This document shows, piece by piece, positions 1 through 4,636 of a stretch of 6,069 nucleotides of DNA (position 1 is its first letter; each line of letters opens with the position of its first letter). Origin of the DNA: Dialister sp. CAG:486 (GTDB taxonomy: Bacteria > Bacillota > Negativicutes > Veillonellales > Dialisteraceae); the NCBI GenBank assembly GCA_000434475.1, contig FR879530.1:994-7062 (forward strand), given 5' to 3'. The position numbers were made by a program, and so were the translations under genes. The notes under the pieces were generated by a model, which saw nothing but the letters and a program-made list of their open reading frames with translations, did no database searches and had not been told where the DNA came from.

Positions 1-1
1 C

Positions 2-625
2 CTTCTTCCGATCATTCCTCTCGCTCTGATCCTCATCTTCTCGCCGCTCTGCCTCCCCGGCATCAAGATGAACATCATCATGGCGATGCTCATGGGGACC
101 GCCATCGGCATGATCGCCCAGTTCTTCCGTACAAGAGACCTGAAGGAGACCTTCTCTGAGATCCAGATCTTCTTCGACGGCATGGGCAAGCAGCTCGCCA
201 ATGTCATCACCATCGTCATTGCTGGCGAATTCTTCGCGAAAGGCCTCACTTCCACAGGCTCCATCGATGCCATGATCCAGGGCGCCCAGACCACCGGCTT
301 CGGCGCATCTGGTCTGACGCTTGTCATGATCGCCATCATCGCAGTCTGCGCCATCCTCATGGGCAGCGGCAATGCTCCCTTCTTTGCCTTTGCCAATCTC
401 GTCCCGGCGATCGCTGCCAAGACAGGTGTCGCAGCCTCCTTCATGATCCTCCCGATGCACCTCATCGCGAGCTCCGCGCGCGCCATCTCTCCGATCACCG
501 GTGTCATTATCGTGGCCTCCGGCATGGCTGGCATCAGCCCCTTTGACCTTGTGAAACGCACCGCCATCCCGATGGCTGTCTCCTGCATCCTCATCGTCGT
601 CGCGAACTTCGTGATCTTCGGATAA
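2..625 (+). CDS. dcuC: DcuC family anaerobic C4-dicarboxylate transporter, C-terminal part (5' end outside window)
   Basis: The reading frame is open from base 2 and ends at TAA 623-625, giving the last 207 residues of a polytopic membrane protein; DcuC proteins are about 450-460 residues, so a little over half is missing on the left. The ATG at 68 is internal, because codons 2-67 (LLPIIPLALILIFSPLCLPG) continue the same hydrophobic protein. Several membrane segments are visible. Two family-typical stretches stand out: GSGNAPFF (visible residues about 121-128) and SSARAISPITG (about 157-167), followed by the FDLVKRTAIPM segment near the C-terminus. DcuC carriers move fumarate, succinate and related C4-dicarboxylates across the cytoplasmic membrane during anaerobic growth, usually as efflux or exchange. 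The gene converges on the M20 peptidase gene and ends at a heptamer array and a bidirectional terminator. Substrate preference cannot be read from the sequence, and a related DcuC/YfcC-like carrier remains possible. Confidence 0.85.
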   Translation, partial: LLPIIPLALILIFSPLCLPGIKMNIIMAMLMGTAIGMIAQFFRTRDLKETFSEIQIFFDGMGKQLANVITIVIAGEFFAKGLTSTGSIDAMIQGAQTTGFGASGLTLVMIAIIAVCAILMGSGNAPFFAFANLVPAIAAKTGVAASFMILPMHLIASSARAISPITGVIIVASGMAGISPFDLVKRTAIPMAVSCILIVVANFVIFG

Positions 626-714
626 ATAGTTGCTAGTGACTAGTGACTAGTGACTAGTGACTAGGGACTAGGGACTAGGGACTAGGGATTAGGGATTAGG
701 GATTAGGGATTAGG
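626..714 (+). repeat. Block-ordered heptamer tandem array downstream of dcuC
   Basis: From 633 the sequence is four CTAGTGA units, then four CTAGGGA units, then three TTAGGGA units and a partial TTAGG, with no length errors. A degenerate unit (626-632) links it to the dcuC stop codon. The variants are grouped in blocks rather than mixed, as expected if the array grew by local duplication after point changes. A single inverted unit (CCAGTCACTA, 720-729) follows; it has the orientation that other units have relative to a minus-strand gene. The arrays resemble in style the short tandemly repeated heptanucleotides described in filamentous cyanobacteria; homology to those is not implied. Confidence 0.95.
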
Positions 715-735
715 AAATACCAGTCACTAAAAAGC

Positions 736-778
736 AAAAGCGTAAGTGAAATCGTATCCGATCATCACTTACGCTTTT
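736..778. terminator. Bidirectional rho-independent terminator candidate
   Basis: AAAAGCGTAAGTGA (736-749) and TCACTTACGCTTTT (765-778) form a perfect 14-bp inverted repeat around a 15-base loop, and the loop itself contains ATCG/CGAT (751-754 and 759-762). On the plus strand the stem ends in TTTT; on the minus strand it ends in TTTTGCTTTTT. It lies between two convergent genes, so it can end dcuC transcripts and those of the M20 gene. Confidence 0.85.
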
Positions 779-849
779 ATTATTGGCTGTCATTAGCGTC
801 CGACTACTCCCTTCCGGAGGAAAAAATGAGGGCAGGCATCCCCCTTTTC

Positions 850-925
850 GTCATCCTGAGCGGAGTAAAATGTCGTTTGTTGAGAAATCGTATTCAGAAA
901 GCGGGGGGACTGAGCCGAAGGATCT
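850..925 (+). repeat. 76-bp dispersed intergenic element, copy A
   Basis: This copy begins GTCATCCTGAGCGGAGT and ends ACTGAGCCGAAGGATCT. The second copy at 3854-3929 (inverted) has the same length; the outer 17 or so bases at each end are almost identical and the centre differs. The two ends are imperfect inverted repeats of one another (ATCCTGAGCGGAGT against ATCCTTCGGCTCAGT), suggesting a foldable or mobilisable unit. One frame reads HPERSK...TEPKDL, a peptide string I recognise as a common false translation of repeats of this kind in many bacterial genomes. It lies 24 bp downstream of the M20 stop codon. Confidence 0.85.
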
Positions 926-949
926 TGGCGAAACCGCCACCACCATTCC

Positions 950-2071
950 TTATTTTCCCGCTGCAAGCTTCACGATCTCCACCGCCTGCTTGGCGCATTT
1001 GACGAGGTCATCGATCACCTGATATTCCTCACTGGTGTGACATTTGAAATTCCCTGTACCGATCCCGACAGCGGCGATGCCATGTTCATTGAAATGGTTC
1101 GCATCCATGCCGCCGCCCCCTTCCTTGAAGAAGGGTACTGCACAGACTGCCTCTGCCGCCTCTTTGGCCAGCACGCAGGGCCGCGCAGTCTCTTCGAGCT
1201 TGAAGGCATGGTAAAGCGTATGCAGCTCGACCTCGATCTTCGTATGGTATTTCTCGGAGATCCTGTCTGCCGCCGCCTGAATATCGGCAGAGATCTGCTG
1301 ATACTCCTTCGCATCGCGGCTTCTCTGCTCACCGGTGATCGTCACGAGATCGCAGACGACATTGGTCGCGCTCCCCGCCTCGATGATGGAGAAATTCGCC
1401 GTCGATACCGGCGAAAGGCGGCCATCGGGAAGCTGCATGATGAGATCTGCTGCCACCTTCAGCGCATTCAGTCCCTTTTCCGGTTCATTGCCCGCATGCG
1501 CCGTCACGCCATGCACACGGATCGTGACACGCCCCTTGCTCGGAGCGGCAAGGACGATGGTCCCCGCCTTGCCGGAGGCATCATATACGAAAGCGCTCTT
1601 CGAGCGGAACTTGGAAAAATCATACTGGCGCGAGCCCTCGACGCCGGTTTCCTCGCAGACAGAGAAGGCCACTTCGATGGGGCCATGCGGGATCTGCTTC
1701 TCCTTCACTTCGCGAAGCATCGCAAGGATCGCCGCGACGCCGCCGATGTCATCGCCTGCCAGGATCGATGTCCCGTCCGAGACGATCTTCCCTTCCTCCT
1801 CCTTCACGAGAGGAACGATATGCCCGTGATTTCCTACACGATCCATATGCGCGGAGAAAAGGACCGGCTCGCCGTCCGTGCTTCCGGGAAGTTGTGCATA
1901 GAGATTGCCCGTATTGCCGCCGAGCACCTCGCCTGCCTTGTCTTCCGTCACGGTGAGGCCGAGCGCAGTGAGCTTTTCCTTCAGTACGTCAGCGATCGCC
2001 CTTTCGTCACGCGAGTGGACCTCGATAGAAACCAGTTCTTTGAATTCATCGATGATACGTTTCTGATCCAT
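950..2071 (-). CDS. M20 family metallopeptidase, peptidase T-like
   Basis: A 373-residue protein of usual length for PepT-like M20 enzymes, which are cytoplasmic di-zinc exopeptidases that trim small peptides. The metal and catalytic residues are in order: HMD (H75, D77), GDD (D107/D108, bridging aspartate), EE (E140 as general base, E141 as ligand), D164 and H345 in CHTSEE near the C-terminus. T190-A191-H192-A193-G194 lies in the inserted dimerisation domain, about residues 180-290. The set looks complete, so activity is expected. Start: ATG at 2069-2071 with GAAAGGAG on the minus strand at 2079-2086, 7 bases upstream. It is the last gene of the minus-strand run, separated from the TRIC-like gene by a repeat-filled spacer, and no clear promoter of its own was found. 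The exact substrate (tripeptide, aminoacyl-His or other) cannot be inferred. A long antisense frame crosses the whole gene and is a codon-bias artefact. Confidence 0.93.
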   Translation of the reverse strand: MDQKRIIDEFKELVSIEVHSRDERAIADVLKEKLTALGLTVTEDKAGEVLGGNTGNLYAQLPGSTDGEPVLFSAHMDRVGNHGHIVPLVKEEEGKIVSDGTSILAGDDIGGVAAILAMLREVKEKQIPHGPIEVAFSVCEETGVEGSRQYDFSKFRSKSAFVYDASGKAGTIVLAAPSKGRVTIRVHGVTAHAGNEPEKGLNALKVAADLIMQLPDGRLSPVSTANFSIIEAGSATNVVCDLVTITGEQRSRDAKEYQQISADIQAAADRISEKYHTKIEVELHTLYHAFKLEETARPCVLAKEAAEAVCAVPFFKEGGGGMDANHFNEHGIAAVGIGTGNFKCHTSEEYQVIDDLVKCAKQAVEIVKLAAGK

Positions 2072-2091
2072 GGGAGGACTCCTTTCTTAAA

Positions 2092-2220
2092 TGAGAAATT
2101 AGAAATGCGAAATGCTGGAGCGGCGCATAAAAATCAAAAGCGCCGCGGTGTATAAATAATGGCGATGCCCCAAAGTAGCATTCAAGCCACCAGTCACTAG
2201 CTACTAGTCACTAGTCACTG
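2092..2220 (-). repeat. Composite spacer repeat, copy 1
   Basis: On the plus strand the order is: three A-rich heptamers (TGAGAAA, TTAGAAA, TGCGAAA; 2092-2112), arm GCGGCGC (2120-2126), a 13-base A-rich loop, arm GCGCCGC (2140-2146), GTATAAATA, GGCGATGCC, then five heptamers of the GTCACTA type (2186-2220). The section 2114-2200 matches 2992-3078 over 87 bases with only about a dozen or so differences. The heptamers overlap the TRIC-like stop codon (2215-2217). The stem is strong but has no T tract on either side, so I do not call it an intrinsic terminator. Confidence 0.88.
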
Positions 2221-2871
2221 CCTTCTCCTCTTTCTATGCGGATGATAGAGCTGCCAATGGAAGTGGATCGCACAGAAGCGAAGAAGTGTCACGCAGGCAA
2301 AAGCGATCCAGGAGGAAACGGAAATCTCCAGCGCCGTGAAATGACGCAGGCAGCACAGGACAAGGCCGCCGGCGATGGATGCGATGGCGTACACATCCAT
2401 GTACAGCACGACGGGCATGCGCCGCGCCATCATATCTCGCAGCATACCGCCGCCGACCGCGGTGATAAGCCCCAGCATGGTCGGCAGAAGAAAACGATAC
2501 GAGTCGGGGTACTGATAAAATGCTGTCAGTGCTCCCGTCACTGTGAAGGCCGCAAGACCCACCGTATCCGAGATATTGTACATGAACGTGATATAGCGCT
2601 CATTCTCCTTCGATACGCGATAGACCGGGTAGAGAAAAGAAATGATGAGTGCCGTGATGATGGAAACGAAGAGCCCATCGGGGCTGCGAAGTACCGACGG
2701 CGGCGTGATGCCGCAGAGAACGTCACGCACCATCCCGCCGCCTACGCCGGTCATGACAGCGAGCACGGTGATGCCGAAAATATCCATACGCCGCGACAGT
2801 CCCACCACAGCGCCGGAAAAGGCAAAGGCGATGGTGCCGAGCGTTTCAAAAATGAGCCAGGTAATGGTCAT
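2215..2871 (-). CDS. UPF0126 / TRIC-like membrane protein (YicG/YadS family)
   Basis: A 218-residue, about seven-helix membrane protein built from two similar halves. Each half carries the family signature: GGGMVRD at residues 44-50 and GGGMLRD at 140-146, each followed by D/C-rich turns. This is the PF03458 architecture, related to prokaryotic trimeric intracellular cation channels; some members have been proposed to be glycine transporters. It is expected in the cytoplasmic membrane. Start: ATG at 2869-2871. The nearest ribosome-binding sequence, AAAAGGA, sits about 12 bases upstream, which is long, so translation may be modest. The C-terminus is short and basic (HRKRRRQ), and its TGA stop lies inside the downstream heptamer array. 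It sits between the protease and peptidase genes on the same strand with repeat-filled spacers on both sides, so cotranscription is possible but unproven. Channel versus amino-acid transport cannot be settled here. Confidence 0.88.
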   Translation of the reverse strand: MTITWLIFETLGTIAFAFSGAVVGLSRRMDIFGITVLAVMTGVGGGMVRDVLCGITPPSVLRSPDGLFVSIITALIISFLYPVYRVSKENERYITFMYNISDTVGLAAFTVTGALTAFYQYPDSYRFLLPTMLGLITAVGGGMLRDMMARRMPVVLYMDVYAIASIAGGLVLCCLRHFTALEISVSSWIAFACVTLLRFCAIHFHWQLYHPHRKRRRQ

Positions 2872-2917
2872 GGGAAAAAGTAGTCCTTTTGAAATATGGA
2901 AGTAAGGGGTTTAGGGT

Positions 2918-2959
2918 TAGCCCATGAGGCAACTGCCTTTTGATTGCATTTGAAAGCTT
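2918..2959 (-). repeat. Upstream module shared with the protease leader, copy 1
   Basis: This stretch upstream of the TRIC-like gene resembles 3766-3810 upstream of the protease gene. On the plus strand both read TAG-CC-T--GGC--CT-C, then TGATT, then TTGAAAGCTT or ATGAAAGCTT. This copy contains AGGC-AACT-GCCT (2927-2938), a very small hairpin. The similarity is partial and its function unknown. Confidence 0.5.
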
Positions 2960-2967
2960 CGCTCTCA

Positions 2968-3084
2968 AGTGAGGAGTGAGGAGTGAGGAGTGCTGGTGCG
3001 GCGCATAAAAATATGGAAGCGCCGCAGAGTATAAATAGGGCGATGCCCGAAAGTAGTATTCAAGTCACCAGTCACTAGTCACCA
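2968..3084 (-). repeat. Composite spacer repeat, copy 2
   Basis: Same order as copy 1 but with a different leading array: three AGTGAGG heptamers (2968-2988) replace the A-rich ones. Then come arm GCGGCGC (2998-3004), a 14-base loop, arm GCGCCGC (3019-3025), GTATAAATA, GGGCGATGCC, and three GTCACCA/GTCACTA heptamers (3064-3084). It lies between the protease stop codon (3106-3108) and the TRIC-like gene. Twenty-one bases separate the array from the stop codon. Confidence 0.88.
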
Positions 3085-3105
3085 ACCACTTCTAACGCGC
3101 ATTCC

Positions 3106-3735
3106 TCAAAGCACCGCATGTATGATGCGATAGCAGAGATCCATATAGCCATTGGCTAGAGGACCGATGATGCGGTTCACCCAGCCGGAGAATACGATGA
3201 GCATCAGGATGACGAAGCCGTAGCGCGCATTGAAGTTTTCAAATTTCCAGGCAAGCTCTCCGGGCAGCACGGTGGAGACGATCTTCGAGCCATCGAGCGG
3301 CGGTATCGGGATCAGATTGAAGAAAGCGAACCATACATTGTACATCATGATCCACTGCAGGAAATAGAAGCCGCCGTCACCGAGCATGCCGATACGCCCC
3401 AGGATCGTGATGAGAAGCAGCGAAAGGAATGCCAGAAAAAGATTCATGCCCGGGCCTGCGAAGGATACCTTCAGCATCCCCATGCGATAATTTTTATAAT
3501 AGCGTGGATCGATGTCTACCGGCTTCGCCCAGCCGAATCCGCAGAGTACGAGAAGGAGAGTCCCCATCATGTCGAGATGCGCCATCGGATTGATGGTCAG
3601 CCGCCCCATGCGAGACGGGGTGGGGTCACCCATGGCATCCGACACGGCTGCATGCGCGTACTCGTGCATCGAGAGTGCGATCAGAAGCGCCGGAGCGCGG
3701 TAGATCAGGGAAGACAGATCAAGAAAATCAAACAT
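3106..3735 (-). CDS. Site-2 protease family (M50) intramembrane metalloprotease
   Basis: A 209-residue polytopic protein of the compact M50 class without a PDZ domain, which is typical of many Firmicute and archaeal members. H24-E25-Y26-A27-H28 is the zinc-binding HExxH in the first helix; NLIPIPPLDG (140-149) supplies the third ligand, D148. GWAKPV (68-73) and AGPGMNL (93-99) are further conserved family stretches. Such enzymes cut substrate proteins within the membrane; the substrate here is unknown. Start: the ATG at 3733-3735 has AAGGAG 5 bases upstream and begins MFDFLDL. The frame stays open to 3984, but those 83 extra codons translate the 76-bp repeat and the spacer, so a longer protein should be rejected. 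The neighbours (regulator, TRIC-like protein, peptidase) give no clear partner. Confidence 0.92.
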   Translation of the reverse strand: MFDFLDLSSLIYRAPALLIALSMHEYAHAAVSDAMGDPTPSRMGRLTINPMAHLDMMGTLLLVLCGFGWAKPVDIDPRYYKNYRMGMLKVSFAGPGMNLFLAFLSLLLITILGRIGMLGDGGFYFLQWIMMYNVWFAFFNLIPIPPLDGSKIVSTVLPGELAWKFENFNARYGFVILMLIVFSGWVNRIIGPLANGYMDLCYRIIHAVL

Positions 3736-3740
3736 AAAAG

Positions 3741-3746
3741 CTCCTT
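3741..3746 (-). promoter_or_regulatory. Ribosome-binding site that fixes the protease start
   Basis: AAGGAG on the minus strand, 5 bases upstream of the ATG at 3733-3735. It decides in favour of the 209-residue product over the 292-residue open frame, whose extra N-terminus lies in repeat DNA. Confidence 0.85.
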
Positions 3747-3765
3747 GAAAAAACAGGTTCGGGGG

Positions 3766-3810
3766 TAGTCCGTAGGGCGGCTCCGTCCACTGATTATGAA
3801 TGAAAGCTTT
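3766..3810 (-). repeat. Upstream module shared with the TRIC-like leader, copy 2
   Basis: Partner of 2918-2959. It sits 30 bases upstream of the protease start and directly before the composite spacer repeat, the same relative place as the other copy. Both copies end in GAAAGCTT followed by a pyrimidine and GC. Confidence 0.5.
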
Positions 3811-3817
3811 GCGCGAA

Positions 3818-4000
3818 TTAAAAATGAGAAATGCGAAATGGTGGTGCGGCGCCAGATCCTTCGACTCAGTTCTCACTGTTCCGCCTTTACATGATCGAAC
3901 ATCCGACATTTCACTCCGCTCAGGATGACGAAATGCGCCGCGGAGTATAAATAGGGCGATGCCATGAGCTGACATCTCAGTCACAAGTCACTAGCCACTC
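3818..4000 (-). repeat. Composite spacer repeat, copy 3, with a 76-bp element between its arms
   Basis: A-rich heptamers TTAAAAA, TGAGAAA, TGCGAAA (3818-3838) are followed by arm GCGGCGC (3846-3852), 82 bases of cargo, arm GCGCCGC (3935-3941), GAGTATAAATA, GGGCGATGCC, and three heptamers (3980-4000). The last heptamer abuts the Lrp stop codon at 4001-4003. Copies 1 and 2 have only 13-14 bases between the arms. The cargo contains the dispersed element at 3854-3929. Confidence 0.87.
3854..3929 (-). repeat. 76-bp dispersed intergenic element, copy B (inverted)
   Basis: On the minus strand it begins GTCATCCTGAGCGGAGT and ends ACTGAGTCGAAGGATCT, matching copy A at both ends with a divergent centre and identical total length. 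It lies between the two arms of the composite repeat with 1 and 5 extra bases on its sides. Translated, it gives the HPERSEMSD...TESKDL string that falsely extends the protease reading frame. Confidence 0.87.
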
Positions 4001-4450
4001 TCATTCATCCGCCGGATGATTGCTGTGGATCTCTGCCGTCACGGGATGGAGCCTGCAGCTGCCGTAGGCACTGAGCGCGGTGAGCAGCGCATCGCGAGAG
4101 GACTCGCTGTCGAAATGTGCGTCGATGAAGATCTTCCTTCCATCATCCACCGCATAGCAGTGAAGGATGTGGTACTCGGTCGTCTTTACAAAGGCGAGGA
4201 AATCAGATCTCTTATCCTCGGACAATGTGAGCTCGAAAATACCATGTACGGCGTAACCAAAGACCGGACAATTCACATTGACCGTATAGCGCTCGACGAT
4301 GCCCAGATCCTGCAGACGCTCCAGCCGGTTCTTCACTGCCTGACTGGTCAGGTACACCTGCCGCCCCAGATCTGTCATGGAAATACGGCCATTCTTTTTA
4401 AGTGCATTGATGATCTTGATATCGGTTTCATCTAATTCTTTCGGAATCAT
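4001..4450 (-). CDS. Lrp/AsnC family transcriptional regulator
   Basis: A 149-residue protein of normal Lrp/AsnC length. The N-terminal helix-turn-helix runs from LDETDIKIINALKKNGR (residues 6-22) through MTDLGRQVYLTSQAVKNRLERLQDLGIV (25-52), which is very typical. The C-terminal part from about 60 is the RAM effector and oligomerisation domain. The loop that in many relatives reads G-x-x-D-Y is here AVDDGRKIF (100-108), so the effector site looks divergent. Lrp proteins sense amino acids and often regulate themselves and an adjacent transport or amino-acid gene. Start: ATG at 4448-4450 with AAAAGAGG 7 bases upstream. It is divergent from gltS across 186 bp, so local control of glutamate uptake and autoregulation is the natural guess. 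The effector could be glutamate or another amino acid; the sequence does not say. Confidence 0.93.
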   Translation of the reverse strand: MIPKELDETDIKIINALKKNGRISMTDLGRQVYLTSQAVKNRLERLQDLGIVERYTVNVNCPVFGYAVHGIFELTLSEDKRSDFLAFVKTTEYHILHCYAVDDGRKIFIDAHFDSESSRDALLTALSAYGSCRLHPVTAEIHSNHPADE

Positions 4451-4490
4451 ACGGACGCCTCTTTTCTGTCAGTAGTCTATGGGTATTTCT

Positions 4491-4520
4491 ATAATTCTAT
4501 TATAACCGAAATCGAATTTC
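4491..4520. promoter_or_regulatory. Two adjacent 13-bp palindromes, candidate Lrp operator
   Basis: ATAAT-TCT-ATTAT (4491-4503) and GAAAT-CGA-ATTTC (4508-4520) are both perfect 5-3-5 inverted repeats, with centres 17 bp apart. The first overlaps the putative -10 of the regulator gene. AT-rich short palindromes repeated at short intervals fit Lrp/AsnC binding, so autoregulation is plausible; binding is inferred. Confidence 0.5.
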
Positions 4521-4526
4521 TGAGAA
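4499..4526 (-). promoter_or_regulatory. Putative sigma-70 promoter of the Lrp gene
   Basis: On the minus strand TTCTCA (4521-4526) and TATAAT (4499-4504) are 16 bp apart. The -10 is perfect and the -35 matches 4 of 6 consensus bases. It lies about 50 bp upstream of the start codon and overlaps both palindromes. Confidence 0.55.
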
Positions 4527-4573
4527 AGAGTGCGGGAGAAATAGGGGTCCATGGCACGGCCGCATTTCGCAAA

Positions 4574-4602
4574 TTGACACGACTCTCAAAATCTATTATA
4601 AT
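4574..4602 (+). promoter_or_regulatory. Consensus sigma-70 promoter of gltS
   Basis: TTGACA (4574-4579) and TATAAT (4597-4602) are separated by 17 bp, an exact match to the housekeeping consensus. Initiation is expected near 4609, leaving a leader of about 28 bases. The TTG at 4574 is therefore the -35 box and not a start codon. Confidence 0.88.
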
Positions 4603-4625
4603 CGTCGGGAATGTTATTTATAAAT

Positions 4626-4630
4626 GGGAG
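4626..4630 (+). promoter_or_regulatory. Ribosome-binding site of gltS
   Basis: GGGAG lies 6 bases before the ATG at 4637-4639 and decides the start MTITLNMYQ over the upstream TTG at 4574. Confidence 0.8.
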
Positions 4631-4636
4631 CAAAGA

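Larger units (their letters stand above)
626..949. other. Gene-free convergent spacer between dcuC and the M20 gene
   Basis: This 324-bp spacer holds, from left to right, a long heptamer array, a strong inverted repeat that acts as a bidirectional terminator candidate, about 70 bp without recognisable content (779-849), and a 76-bp dispersed repeat (850-925). The repeat is followed by a small TGGCG/CGCCA hairpin at 926-939. A reading frame exists at 783-1022 but it translates the 76-bp repeat and the antisense of the peptidase gene, so I do not call it a gene. Confidence 0.75.

Noticed and set aside
633..714. CRISPR-like array
   Set aside because: Units are 7 bp with no unique spacers between them; this is a simple tandem repeat.
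689..714. Telomere-type TTAGGG repeat
   Set aside because: The unit is TTAGGGA (7 bp), embedded in a gradient from CTAGTGA, inside a bacterial intergenic region; no chromosome end is implied.
783..1022. 79-residue open frame on the plus strand
   Set aside because: It translates the 76-bp dispersed repeat and then runs antisense into the M20 gene; no ribosome-binding context and no protein-like composition.
2120..2146. Rho-independent terminator at the GCGGCGC/GCGCCGC arms
   Set aside because: The stem is strong but neither strand has a T tract after it, and its presence in repeat copies suggests a repeat structure.
1037..2155. 372-residue open frame antisense to the M20 peptidase
   Set aside because: The minus-strand frame has a complete catalytic set; the plus-strand frame is rich in Arg/His/Asp without any domain and is a codon-bias shadow.
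2151..2160. Promoter in the conserved GTATAAATA block of the composite repeats
   Set aside because: A -10-like TATACT/TATACA can be read on the minus strand, but no acceptable -35 lies 16-18 bp away in the copies.
3736..3984. N-terminal extension of the site-2 protease to 292 residues
   Set aside because: The extension translates the spacer and the dispersed repeat, while a good ribosome-binding site precedes MFDFLDL at 3735.
4574..4636. TTG start for gltS at 4574
   Set aside because: This TTG is the first part of an exact -35 box; the ATG at 4637 has its own ribosome-binding site and gives the normal GltS N-terminus.
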